Assembly: GCA_963839725.1 (NCBI GenBank)
Contig: CAWIWT010000001.1
Coordinates: 372,001-436,000, forward strand
Origin: Kumtagia sp963839725
Lineage (GTDB): Bacteria > Pseudomonadota > Alphaproteobacteria > Rhizobiales > Rhizobiaceae
Reading direction: 5' to 3'
DNA: 64,000 nt
Part shown: in pieces, positions 35,810 through 44,353 of the stretch
Position numbering within the stretch: the first letter of the stretch is position 1
How the letters are laid out: each line of letters begins with the position of its first letter
Notes under the pieces: model-generated
What the model saw: only the letters and a program-made list of their open reading frames with translations
Told to the model about the DNA's origin: nothing
Database searches by the model: none
Program-made: the position numbers and the translations under genes

Positions 35810-36094
35810 ATGATAAAATCAGAGCTCGTGCAGGTTATTGCGGCTCGTAATCCGCATCTTTTTCTCCGTGACGTCGAAAATATCGTCAGCGCGATTTTCG
35901 ATGAGATCACCGAGACGCTGGCAGAAGGCAACCGTGTCGAGCTTCGCGGCTTCGGCGCCTTCTCGGTAAAAAACCGACCGGCGCGCGTTGGCCGCAATCC
36001 GCGCACTGGCGATACGGTCGAGGTCGAGGAAAAATGGGTCCCGTTCTTCAAGACGGGCAAGGAACTGCGTGAAAGGCTGAACGCCGAAAAGTAA
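35810..36094 (+). CDS. ihfB: Integration host factor beta subunit
   Basis: The ATG at 35810 has AAGGGG upstream and gives 94 residues, the IHF-beta size. MIKSELVQVIAARNPHLFL opens the helical part. GFGAFSVKNRPARVGRNPRTG is the DNA-wrapping beta arm with the intercalating Pro. IHF, as a heterodimer with IhfA, bends DNA at WATCAANNNNTTR sites and helps sigma-54 promoters. An AT-rich leader (about 35737-35790) precedes the gene and likely holds its promoter. Confidence 0.95.
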   Translation: MIKSELVQVIAARNPHLFLRDVENIVSAIFDEITETLAEGNRVELRGFGAFSVKNRPARVGRNPRTGDTVEVEEKWVPFFKTGKELRERLNAEK

Positions 36095-36128
36095 CGGCGA
36101 AATCAGCCGAGGAAATTGCGGAAGGCAC

Positions 36129-36467
36129 ATGTTCAATCGCTTCGTTCTCGTCGTGGTCCTCGTACCGCTCGCTGTCATTCTGATCGCGCTTGCCGTGGCC
36201 AACCGGGTTCCGGTGGACTTCACGCTCGATCCCTTCAATCCCGGAAACCCCGGACTGACGCTGCAATTGCCGCTGTTTTTCCTGCTGTTCGCCGCGCTCG
36301 TGGTGGGGATGATCATCGGCAGCCTGGCGACATGGTTCAAGCAGGGCCGTTACCGCAAGCTCGCGAAACAGCGCGGGCTGGAAGCGCGAGCCTCGCGCGA
36401 CGCAGCGGCGCGGCAGGCGCGGACGACGGCACCACCCGCAACCGCGTTGCCCAAGCCCGGCGCTTGA
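36129..36467 (+). CDS. LapA-domain inner membrane protein
   Basis: The 112-residue protein has two hydrophobic segments (about residues 5-24 and 46-66) that frame a short periplasmic loop, then a basic Ala-rich cytoplasmic tail. This is the LapA/DUF1049 domain layout. E. coli LapA acts with LapB in regulating lipopolysaccharide synthesis. It lies 34 nt after ihfB and is likely in the same transcript. Confidence 0.8.
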   Translation: MFNRFVLVVVLVPLAVILIALAVANRVPVDFTLDPFNPGNPGLTLQLPLFFLLFAALVVGMIIGSLATWFKQGRYRKLAKQRGLEARASRDAAARQARTTAPPATALPKPGA

Positions 36468-36492
36468 AGCCTTTGCTTCTGGGAGCATACCC

Positions 36493-37458
36493 ATGCTGAT
36501 GATCTCGGCGGACGACGTCGATCGTGCGCTGACCTTCAAGGGATTGGTCGAGACATTGCGGCTGGCGTTCCGCGATGGGGCGATCCAACCGGTCCGGCAC
36601 CACCATACCGTCGAGCGCCCCGATGGTGCTGCGTCGACGCTGTTGCTGATGCCCGCCTGGACGGATTTCAACGCCGCCGGCGTGTCCGATGGCGGTCATA
36701 TCGGCGTGAAGATCGTCACGGTATCGCCGGACAACAACGCCATTGCCAAGCCGGCGGTGATGGGCCTCTATCTGCTACTCGACGGCAAGACCGGTGAGCC
36801 ACAAGCGCTGATCGACGGGCAGCGGCTGACGCAGTGGCGCACGGCGAGCGCCTCCGCGCTGGCCGCCAGCTATCTGGCGCGCGAGGATGCCTCGAAACTG
36901 CTGGTGATTGGCGCGGGTGCGCTCTGCCCATTTCTGGCAAAGGCGCATTCCGCCGTTCGCCCGATCAAGGAGATCCGCATCTGGAACCGCACGCTCGCCA
37001 ATGCGGAAAAGGCGGCGGAGAGCCTGCGCAAGGATGGACTGAACGCCACCGCCACCCCAAATCTCAACGAGGCACTTGGTTGGGCCGACATCGTCTCGTC
37101 GGCGACGATATCGGGGGAGCCGCTGGTTCGCGGCGCGCAGTTAAAGCAGGGCGTCCATGTCGATCTGGTCGGCGGCTTTACGCCAGCCATGCGCGAGGCT
37201 GATGACGACACGATCCGCCGCGCGCGCGTTTACGTGGACACCCACGCCGGCGCCACCAAGGAGGCCGGCGACATCGTCCAGCCGCTCGCATCCGGCGTAC
37301 TGAAGCCGGAGGGTGTCACCGCCGATCTCGCGGAACTGACGCGCGGTGAGAAAAAGGGACGGCAGCACGCCGGCGAAATTACGATGTTCAAGTCGGTCGG
37401 CGCCGCCCTTGAAGACCTCGCCGCCGGGATCGCGGTTTACGAGGGGCTAAGCAAGTAG
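36493..37458 (+). CDS. Ornithine cyclodeaminase/mu-crystallin family protein
   Basis: This 321-residue protein has the N-terminal substrate domain (LLLMPAWTDF, GVKIVTVSPDN) and the NAD-binding domain with LLVIGAGALCPFLAKAH. DGQRLTQWRTASASALAA is a family signature. Members include ornithine cyclodeaminase, alanine dehydrogenase and ketimine reductases, and eye inspection does not decide which this is. It starts 25 nt after lapA, so it may share that transcript. Confidence 0.85.
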   Translation: MLMISADDVDRALTFKGLVETLRLAFRDGAIQPVRHHHTVERPDGAASTLLLMPAWTDFNAAGVSDGGHIGVKIVTVSPDNNAIAKPAVMGLYLLLDGKTGEPQALIDGQRLTQWRTASASALAASYLAREDASKLLVIGAGALCPFLAKAHSAVRPIKEIRIWNRTLANAEKAAESLRKDGLNATATPNLNEALGWADIVSSATISGEPLVRGAQLKQGVHVDLVGGFTPAMREADDDTIRRARVYVDTHAGATKEAGDIVQPLASGVLKPEGVTADLAELTRGEKKGRQHAGEITMFKSVGAALEDLAAGIAVYEGLSK

Positions 37459-37464
37459 ACTTAG

Positions 37465-37980
37465 TTAGAGGAGAACTGTGCCGTGAGCAGCCATCAAAAT
37501 TTTCCTGACCTGATCCGGAGTTTCGGTGACGTACTGTCGGTAGCCCATCAATTTGATGGCTGACTTAACCCCGCCAAAAGTTTGGCTCGGAGTTAGCGTA
37601 AGCGTTCCGGCGGCACCTGGACCCGCAAACCAAATCTTCGATCCGTCTTTCGATGTAACATGAGTGAAATCGCTGCCGACTTCGCCTCGAATCGCAGCAG
37701 CCACATCGTCAATGGATTCCTTCACTAACTGCATCTGAACCCAGTCGATCCGCGTTTTGGCGCCAAGTTGCAGGCTTTCGCCCGATATCGCCCGGCGTGA
37801 TCGCTCAACTAATTTGGCATCTATGTTGACCGCATTGCCCTGCCCTTGCAGCGTGGCGATGTCGCGGTAGAGCGTTCGGATCGACACGCCGAGTCCCGCT
37901 GCCAAGGCTTGCCCGCTCACCGGGCGGCGATGGCGGCGCAGCGTATGGATCAGGTCGAGCAGGCGTTCGGAGCGGGACAT
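37465..37980 (-). CDS. YafY-type helix-turn-helix joined to an unrecognised C-terminal region
   Basis: The 171-residue product starts MSRSERLLDLIHTLRRHRRP and carries SIRTLYRDIATLQGQG, the HTH of YafY/DeoR-like WYL regulators. A normal member would continue into a glycine-rich turn and a WYL domain with a length near 230. Here, directly after LQGQG, the sequence changes to NAVNIDAKLVERSRRAISGE and goes on for about 120 residues that I do not recognise. That part is visibly less GC-rich than its surroundings. It looks like a truncated regulator fused to foreign sequence. DNA binding may persist, but sensing must differ. Confidence 0.6.
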   Translation of the reverse strand: MSRSERLLDLIHTLRRHRRPVSGQALAAGLGVSIRTLYRDIATLQGQGNAVNIDAKLVERSRRAISGESLQLGAKTRIDWVQMQLVKESIDDVAAAIRGEVGSDFTHVTSKDGSKIWFAGPGAAGTLTLTPSQTFGGVKSAIKLMGYRQYVTETPDQVRKILMAAHGTVLL

Positions 37981-38051
37981 TTTCGTCTCAAGGAGTGCAC
38001 AACTCGTGCATAGCCGCGTTGCCTGATGAAAGACAGTGGCCGGGAATCTCG

Positions 38052-38401
38052 TCAGCTCTTGCGCGGTTTCTTGGCTGTCCGAAAACGGATCGCACATTCC
38101 AGCCGGTGGATAAGCTCCTGGTCGGACAGGGCATCGAGGCGCGCAAGCATCGCCGGCCAGCCCCTGTAGTGATCCGTCTCGAAATAGATGTCGGGAGCGG
38201 CTTCCATCAGCGCCGCTTTTTCCTCGAGTTCGCACATGAGGACAAGGGTGTTCGGGTCCTTGATCCGGCACAGCGATTTCTTGCCGAAGCTCAAAGACGG
38301 CGTGCCGTATGAGGTGCTTTCCGTGACGCCGGGGAGGGCGCTCGCGGCAGCCTTCAGCCGGCCGACCGCCGGCGCAAGAGCGTCCTTATCATAGGCGTCA
38401 C
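38052..38401 (-). pseudogene. MmcQ/YjbR family protein with a single-base frameshift near its start
   Basis: From 38392 leftward one frame encodes a full MmcQ/YjbR protein: LPGVTESTSYGTPSLSFGKK, then IKDPNTLVLMCELEEKAALM and YRGWPAMLARLDALSD, stopping at 38052. Its natural start would be the GTG at 38401, overlapping the olsB stop (GTGA), but that codon is one base out of phase. The distance 38401-38052 is one base short of whole codons, so one base is missing near 38390-38398. The restored length is 116 residues. The family is a small CyaY-like fold of unclear function, often called DNA-binding. Confidence 0.78.
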
Positions 38402-39285
38402 GCGGCGAGGCTGGACTCTCCGGAATAGTAGTTGATGTAGCGCTGGCGAATTTCCTTGACCGGCAGGATCACGAAAACATCCACCGTCTCGAAACCGCGG
38501 TCGATCACACAGCCATCGCCAATACGCGCGCCGAGGCGCAGATAACCCTTGATCAGCGGCGGCATGCGCAGGAAGGCCATCTTGGCGTTTATGGCCTCGC
38601 AAGGCATCATATCCATGGCGCAGTGGCGTCCAGGCAGCGCGCGCACGTCGAATTCCGTATCGGCGCGGAAGTTCTGGGCGAGGAACGACAGGGCTTCGGC
38701 ATGCGCGGCCGGCACCGTGCCGTGGAAGGACGCGCAGCCCGCCATCACATCGATATCGTGTTGCAGGACATGGGCCCATATACCTTGCCACAACGCCTCT
38801 ATCGTGCGCTTGGAGCGGTACTTCGGCAGTACGCAAGATCGGCCGAGTTCGAGAAACCGCTTGCCGGGATGCCGCTGTATCAGCGATCGCAGATCGAATT
38901 CGTCTTCCGAATAGAAGCCGCCGGCAACCGCTGCTCCTTCTTGATTGAGCATGCGGTAGGTGCCGACGATGCGCTCGTGCTCGGGACCACTGAGGGCGTG
39001 ATCAAAAACAAGAATGTGATCGCACACGGCGTCGAAGCGATCAGCGTCGCGACGGTCGAGTGCCTGCAGGTCGCTCGACTTGGCGCCAAGCTCCTCGTGA
39101 AAGACGCGATAGCGAACCTGTTGCGCCGCCAGAACTTCCGCCGTGTCGCGCGCCAGCCTCACTTCCAGCGAGCCAATGCGGCCAAGCGGTTGTCTGGGCA
39201 GCATCTGGCACTGAGCGGACGAGATCAGTCCGGCATCAAGCGTCGCGGTCACCGGCGTTGCAGCTATTTGCACGGCTTCCTCCAT
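38398..39285 (-). CDS. olsB: L-ornithine N(alpha)-acyltransferase (OlsB)
   Basis: The 295-residue product belongs to the GNAT-like acyltransferases that use acyl-ACP. VRYRVFHEELGA, FLELGRSCVLPKYRSKRTIE and DVMAGCASFHGTVP are typical of OlsB. OlsB forms lyso-ornithine lipid from ornithine and a 3-hydroxyacyl-ACP; OlsA, not seen here, completes the lipid. The reaction takes place at the inner membrane. Ornithine lipids are made by many Rhizobiales, often more under phosphate limitation. Confidence 0.85.
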   Translation of the reverse strand: MEEAVQIAATPVTATLDAGLISSAQCQMLPRQPLGRIGSLEVRLARDTAEVLAAQQVRYRVFHEELGAKSSDLQALDRRDADRFDAVCDHILVFDHALSGPEHERIVGTYRMLNQEGAAVAGGFYSEDEFDLRSLIQRHPGKRFLELGRSCVLPKYRSKRTIEALWQGIWAHVLQHDIDVMAGCASFHGTVPAAHAEALSFLAQNFRADTEFDVRALPGRHCAMDMMPCEAINAKMAFLRMPPLIKGYLRLGARIGDGCVIDRGFETVDVFVILPVKEIRQRYINYYSGESSLAA

Positions 39286-39368
39286 ACATTCGATTATGAC
39301 GATGAATACCGCAATTGTGCAACAATGATGTGACCCGGCGGACTTGTCGTTTCGCGCGCCAACAGGAC

Positions 39369-41636
39369 CTAAGCAGCACGCTCTTCAACAGCGTGCACAA
39401 GCACATCGGGGTCGAGCGGCTTGGTGACAAAACCGCTGGCGCCATGCGCGAGAACGTCTTGGCGGGTCTTTTCCTGGTTGTCGGCGGAAAGCACCATGAT
39501 CGGCACGGGGGAAAGGTTATTCTCTTCCTCGTGGCGGCGGATCAACGCGATTGCCTCCAATCCGTCCATCACCGGCATGTGAAGATCCATGAGGACCACA
39601 TCGTGGCGTTCCCGGCGGGTTCCGGTAACTGCATCGACGGCCGCCCTGCCATTGTTAACGACCTCGACCCGATGGCCTGCCTTTTGCAGGGTGGTTCGCG
39701 CAAGCAAGGCATTGATCTCATTATCTTCCGCGAGAAGGATCGACAGACCCGTCACACGGGCACTGCGCCCCTTGCGTGAACGTCGTGCTGCCGGCAACGC
39801 AGTGGCCGCGGCGTTGCCGGCGCCCGAAAACAGCACACGCAGCAACGTCTCACCGCGGACCGGCCTCGCAAGGAATGTCACGTAGCCGCTGGCACGGAAG
39901 TCGCCCAGCGTTCCCCGGTCGGTCGGCGCAATCAGAGTGATCGCCTGGCTGCCGGCAAAGCCGGCGTGCCGCAGCCGCTTGAGCAATTTGCCATCCGATG
40001 ATTCCATCGACGCATCGATCAGCAGCGCATTGCATGGTCCAGTCAGTTCCTCGGCCTGTTCAATCGAGTGGGCGACGTCCGCCACGCCGCCATAGGCGAG
40101 GATCGTGCGTGCGATGGCATCGCACTCTACCTCGTTTCGAGACAGGATGATCGAACGGTAGCCCTCGAGGATCGGGCCGCGCGAGACGGAAGCAACCGCC
40201 TCCAGGGCCGGTATTTCGAAGGCAAACTCGGATCCCCGGCCAAATTCGCTGGTCACCGAGATCGTACCGTCGAGAGCCTCCACGATACGCCGCGAAATTG
40301 CCAGCCCAAGACCGGCGCCGCCATGTGCGCGTGTCGAACTGCCGTCAGCCTGCTCGAACTCCTCGAAAATGCGATCCTTATCCTCCTTGTGGAGCCCAGG
40401 CCCGGAGTCGGCGACCGCAAAGCGTACATGGTCGACGTCCTTTTCGTCCCGGTTGGCGGCGACGGTCACGAGCACGCCACCGTAGTCGGTAAACTTTATT
40501 GCGTTGCCGATGAGGTTAAGCAGAACCTGGCGCACGCGGCCGGGGTCGGCGGTGATGGAATGCGGCACGTTCGGATCGATATGACAGCCGAGCCCGATGC
40601 CCTTGCCGATGGCACGGGCCGCCAGCAACTCCACCACGCCCTCGACCAGTTCTCGCGGGGAGATGGGTTGCGGTTCCGGTACGAAACGGCCGGCCTCGAT
40701 CTTGGAAAAGTCAAGGAGGTCCTCGATCAGCGCCAACAGCGCGCTTGCCGACGTGGATACCGCGCTGACATAGGTCTTCTGTTCAGCCGATAGATTGGTG
40801 TCGGCCAGAAGTTTCGCCATGCCCATGATGCCATTCATCGGCGTACGGATTTCGTGGCTCACCGTGGCCAGGAAACGCGACTTGGCGACGCTCGCGTATT
40901 CCGCCCGCTCGCGCGCGCCGATCAACGCGGTCTCGGCGCGTTTGCGCGCGGTGATATCGCGCGCGACGGCGCGATGCGAAACCGCCTTGCTCGTTAGATC
41001 GCGCATGGAAAGTTCGATCCACGAGAACCAGCGGGTGCCACCTTGAGTATGGATCGCGACGTCGGTCGAGCTGAGGTATTCCCCATCGGTGAAGGCGGCG
41101 TCGGGAACCATACCGACTTCAATGCCAAGGTCGGCCAGCCGCTCGCCGGTCAGTTCGTCCTGAGGTTTGCCGACAAGCGCCGCGAAGACCTTGTTGGCGT
41201 AGACGATCCGCCCGTCTCGGTCGCGATGGATGACGAGATCACCAAGCGCATCGATGAGACCGAGGAAATGCTCGTCGCTTTCGTGGAGTTCCCACATGCG
41301 GTCGGCGAGATGCTCGACGGTTGCCGCCGGCGGCCATTTGTCGTGTTTGCCAGCCTGACCGGATTTCGCCTGTTTTCGGACAAGCAGATAGCCGCAGAGC
41401 AATGCCGTGGCGACGATCAGACCGGTGATCAGCGGCGCGGCGTCCAGCGCAACGCTAACCGCAGCCAACGCCACCATCGCCACAATGCCCAGAACCTGCG
41501 CTATGACCCGGATGGCTTTTCCAGGACGGACAGGTGCTGTCGCGTCCAATTCGGCAACCAACAATTCGGCCTGCGACGCGTCGCCGATGCGCACGTCGCT
41601 CCCACCGAAAGCGTTGTGAACAATCGGGACCATCAT
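39369..41636 (-). CDS. Hybrid sensor histidine kinase with PAS and receiver domains
   Basis: The 755-residue protein has two membrane helices (about 43-62 and 68-86), a PAS domain (about 120-235), and a HisKA domain with His261 in ATVSHEIRTPMNG. The HATPase domain shows NLIGNAIKF (N box), ADSGPGL (G1) and AHGGAGLGLAISRRI (G2). After it comes a degenerate receiver-like segment (about 480-600) and then a complete receiver with phospho-acceptor Asp684 in VVLMDLHMPVMDG and Lys in VTKPLD. The N-terminus has little periplasmic sequence, so the signal is probably membrane or cytoplasmic. No response regulator partner is adjacent. Confidence 0.92.
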   Translation of the reverse strand: MMVPIVHNAFGGSDVRIGDASQAELLVAELDATAPVRPGKAIRVIAQVLGIVAMVALAAVSVALDAAPLITGLIVATALLCGYLLVRKQAKSGQAGKHDKWPPAATVEHLADRMWELHESDEHFLGLIDALGDLVIHRDRDGRIVYANKVFAALVGKPQDELTGERLADLGIEVGMVPDAAFTDGEYLSSTDVAIHTQGGTRWFSWIELSMRDLTSKAVSHRAVARDITARKRAETALIGARERAEYASVAKSRFLATVSHEIRTPMNGIMGMAKLLADTNLSAEQKTYVSAVSTSASALLALIEDLLDFSKIEAGRFVPEPQPISPRELVEGVVELLAARAIGKGIGLGCHIDPNVPHSITADPGRVRQVLLNLIGNAIKFTDYGGVLVTVAANRDEKDVDHVRFAVADSGPGLHKEDKDRIFEEFEQADGSSTRAHGGAGLGLAISRRIVEALDGTISVTSEFGRGSEFAFEIPALEAVASVSRGPILEGYRSIILSRNEVECDAIARTILAYGGVADVAHSIEQAEELTGPCNALLIDASMESSDGKLLKRLRHAGFAGSQAITLIAPTDRGTLGDFRASGYVTFLARPVRGETLLRVLFSGAGNAAATALPAARRSRKGRSARVTGLSILLAEDNEINALLARTTLQKAGHRVEVVNNGRAAVDAVTGTRRERHDVVLMDLHMPVMDGLEAIALIRRHEEENNLSPVPIMVLSADNQEKTRQDVLAHGASGFVTKPLDPDVLVHAVEERAA

Positions 41637-41707
41637 GCAGGCAGTCTAGGCGCGCGACGTTCCCGAAGTTTTTTGCAAATTGATCGTATTTTATCTTTCG
41701 GCCGATT

Positions 41708-42697
41708 TCACATCTCGACCACGACTCGGCCACGAATCTTGCCTTCGACAATATCGGTCGCTGCCTGGATAATATCGTCAAATCCGATGGTTGTCGCCAG
41801 CATGGCAAGCTTGCCGTGGTCGAGGTCACGCGCAATTCGCCGCCAGGCCTCAAGGCGGATCGGCAGCGGCGCCATGACGGAATCGATTCCGAGCAACGAC
41901 ACGCCGCGCAGAATGAACGGCGCCACGCTTGAAGGCAGATCCATGCCCTGCGCCAATCCGCAAGCGGAAACCGCGCCGCCATAGGATGTCATCGACAAGA
42001 CGTTGGCGAGCGTGTGACTGCCGACCGCATCGACGCCACCCGCCCAGCGCTCCTTGGCCAGTGGCTTTGCCGGGCCCGACAGTTCGCTGCGGTCGATGAT
42101 TTCGGCCGCGCCCAGTTCGGTGAGATAGGCGCTCTCGGCCAGACGCCCGGTCGAGGCGATGACGTGATAGCCGAGCCGCGACAGCACGGCGATTGCTACG
42201 GAGCCGACTCCGCCAGCCGCTCCAGTGACGACGACGGGTCCGCGATCCGGTGTAATGCCATGCCGCTCCAGTGCAATAACCGAAAGCATCGCGGTGTAAC
42301 CCGCCGTGCCGACGGCCATCGCCTCGCGCGCCGTCATGCCGTCAGGCAAAGGCACCAGCCAGTCGCCTTTTACCCGCGCGCGGCCGGCATAGGCGCCGAA
42401 ATGCGTCTCACCCACGCCCCAGCCGTTGAGGATGACCTTGTCGCCCTTCCTCCAGGATGGATGCTCGGACGAAATCACCGTACCAGCGAAATCGATGCCC
42501 GGAACCAGCGGAAAGCGGCGCACGACCGGCGCCTTGCCGGTAATCGCTAGACCATCCTTGTAGTTGACCGTCGTCCATTCGACCGCGACCGTCACATCGC
42601 CTTCCATCAGGTCGGCATCGGTCAGTTCCCTAACTGCGACGGACTGCTTCTTGTCCTCGCCGCGCGATACGAGGATGGCCTTGAATGTGTCGGTCAT
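41708..42697 (-). CDS. acuI: MDR family oxidoreductase, acryloyl-CoA reductase-like (AcuI/YhdH)
   Basis: The ATG at 42697 has AGAGGAGGAG upstream and gives 329 residues. It is a zinc-free medium-chain dehydrogenase: VEWTTVNYKDGLAITGKAPV, FPLVPGIDFAGTV, and the NADPH loop VVVTGAAGGVGSVAIAVL. This matches YhdH/AcuI, which reduces acryloyl-CoA to propionyl-CoA with NADPH and removes toxic acrylyl compounds. It is encoded between the histidine kinase and lspA. Confidence 0.88.
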   Translation of the reverse strand: MTDTFKAILVSRGEDKKQSVAVRELTDADLMEGDVTVAVEWTTVNYKDGLAITGKAPVVRRFPLVPGIDFAGTVISSEHPSWRKGDKVILNGWGVGETHFGAYAGRARVKGDWLVPLPDGMTAREAMAVGTAGYTAMLSVIALERHGITPDRGPVVVTGAAGGVGSVAIAVLSRLGYHVIASTGRLAESAYLTELGAAEIIDRSELSGPAKPLAKERWAGGVDAVGSHTLANVLSMTSYGGAVSACGLAQGMDLPSSVAPFILRGVSLLGIDSVMAPLPIRLEAWRRIARDLDHGKLAMLATTIGFDDIIQAATDIVEGKIRGRVVVEM

Positions 42698-42746
42698 GTC
42701 TCCTCCTCTGACTGGCGCAACCAAGCCAGTTCGATACGCTTTGGGA

Positions 42747-43238
42747 TCAATCGGCGGATGACGTTGTCTTGGGCGCATGCCGCCAGTTGATCAGTTCCTG
42801 CAGCACGACCGCAGCCGCACCAATGGATATGAATGCATCCGCAAGGTTGAACACCGCGAACGACCATACCGGCGTGTGGAACAGGATATAGTCGATCACG
42901 TGGCCGTAGGCGGCGCGATCGATCAAGTTGCCGATCGCGCCGCTGATGATCAGGGCAAATCCGATGCGGGCGAGGATGTGCCCGGGAGCCGAGCGGACCG
43001 CGAGATAGAGCACGAAGGCGATCACCGCGACCGACAGCACGATCAGACCTTTGTCGCCGACCCAGGAGAACATGGAGAAGGCAACGCCGGTGTTATAGGT
43101 GCGGTAGAGCGCCAGAAATGGCAGCAGTTCGGTCGCCTCGTGCATGACCAGATGCGTTTCCACTAGGTGCTTGATGCATTGATCGAGCGCGACGCCGGCC
43201 GCAACGACGCCGGCATAAATTGGCCAGGAACGAGTCAC
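42747..43238 (-). CDS. lspA: Lipoprotein signal peptidase (signal peptidase II)
   Basis: The 163-residue protein has four membrane segments. The catalytic aspartates are in GNLIDRAAYGHVIDYILF (Asp116) and FNLADAFISIG (Asp134). LspA cleaves the signal peptide of prolipoproteins after lipid attachment, including the two glycine-tailed lipoproteins of this window. It starts 1 nt from the end of the trmH-like gene, so they are probably cotranscribed. Confidence 0.95.
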   Translation of the reverse strand: MTRSWPIYAGVVAAGVALDQCIKHLVETHLVMHEATELLPFLALYRTYNTGVAFSMFSWVGDKGLIVLSVAVIAFVLYLAVRSAPGHILARIGFALIISGAIGNLIDRAAYGHVIDYILFHTPVWSFAVFNLADAFISIGAAAVVLQELINWRHAPKTTSSAD

Positions 43239-43239
43239 A

Positions 43240-44082
43240 CTACGCCTCCAGCTTCAGCGCCGGGCGCCGGATTTCGAACAGCATTACGCCCGTCGCGACC
43301 GCGAGGTTCAGCGAATCCGCGCGACCCGCCTGCGGAATCCGCACCAGCACGTCGCAGGTGTCGGCAAGTGCGTCCGGCAAGCCCTGCTGCTCGTTGCCCA
43401 TAAGCAGGACGACGGGCTTCCTGGCGTAGTCGACGCTGCGGTAGTCGACCGCGCCCTTGAGATGCGTGCCTGCGATGATGCCGGTAAAGCTCTTTCGCCA
43501 CGCCAGAAAGGCATCCGGCGTGGCGCGCGCCACCGGCACTGCAAAGATCGAACCCATGGTCGCCCGTACCGCCTCCGGCGCGAACGGGTCGGTGGTCTCA
43601 CCGACAAGAATGACGCCCCTGGCGCCGGCGGCATCGACGGTGCGCATGACAGTGCCGAGATTGCCCGGATCGCGTACGCGGTCGAGCGCCACCCAGACAT
43701 CGCCTGCGGCCAGCTTGACGTCGCGAAGCGCCGTGAATTTCTGCTCGAACACGCCGACGACCGTTTGCGGATTGTCACGGCGTGTGATCGCCGTCAGGAT
43801 TTTCTCTGACACTTCAAGCACGTCGCCGCCGGCTGCCACGGTGCGCGCCGCAACCTTCTCGACGGCGGCGTTGCCCAGCGCCGATTTGGCGAAGACAAGC
43901 GTGCGCACCCGCCAGCCAAGGTTGAGCGCGTCGATGAACAGCTTCAGCCCCTCAGCCATGAAAACATTCTGCTGGTCGCGGAATTTCTTCAGCGCCAGCG
44001 CCTTGAGGTCCTTCACCAGCGGATTGGCAAGGCTGGTAACTTCCTTGACGCGTCCCGGCGCGCCGGTCCGGTTCTCGGTCAT
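43240..44082 (-). CDS. TrmH/SpoU family RNA 2'-O-methyltransferase
   Basis: The 280-residue product has an N-terminal substrate-binding part (NPLVKDLKALALKKFRDQQN) and a SPOUT domain. Motif 1 is near DRVRDPGNLGTVMRT, motif 2 is LLMGNEQQGLP, and motif 3 is VRIPQAGRADSLNLAVA. Such enzymes methylate ribose in rRNA or tRNA. The ATG at 44082 has no good Shine-Dalgarno: the bases before it (GACATTGCTCC) belong to the end of an inserted inverted-repeat element. Confidence 0.88.
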   Translation of the reverse strand: MTENRTGAPGRVKEVTSLANPLVKDLKALALKKFRDQQNVFMAEGLKLFIDALNLGWRVRTLVFAKSALGNAAVEKVAARTVAAGGDVLEVSEKILTAITRRDNPQTVVGVFEQKFTALRDVKLAAGDVWVALDRVRDPGNLGTVMRTVDAAGARGVILVGETTDPFAPEAVRATMGSIFAVPVARATPDAFLAWRKSFTGIIAGTHLKGAVDYRSVDYARKPVVLLMGNEQQGLPDALADTCDVLVRIPQAGRADSLNLAVATGVMLFEIRRPALKLEA

Positions 44083-44084
44083 TG

Positions 44085-44353
44085 GAGCAATGTCCGACCA
44101 GATTGAATCATTCTGCCGGCAATGGTTTGGGCCAAGGTCGAGGGCTTTGTCGAATGGCCGGGCTGGTGGCCCGGTCGAGGCAAAGGCCGAAGGATTTGGC
44201 CCAAACCGGCCCGGCCCTTCGGGTTTGCGTTTGGCGGACGACCACGGCGTCGGACGGACTTGGCCGATGCACCACATCGGCCTGCGCCATCCTCCTGGTG
44301 GATCGCCTCGCCAAACGGCAAACAGAATGGTTCAATCTGGTCGGACATTGCTC
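44085..44353. repeat. MITE-like element with about 32-nt terminal inverted repeats
   Basis: The left end GAGCAATGTCCGACCAGATT and the right end are inverted copies over about 32 nt with one mismatch. The 269-nt element has no gene. It ends two bases before the trmH-like ATG on one side and touches the stop codon of the methyltransferase gene on the other. Size and terminal repeats fit a miniature inverted-repeat element; a target duplication is not obvious. Confidence 0.75.
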
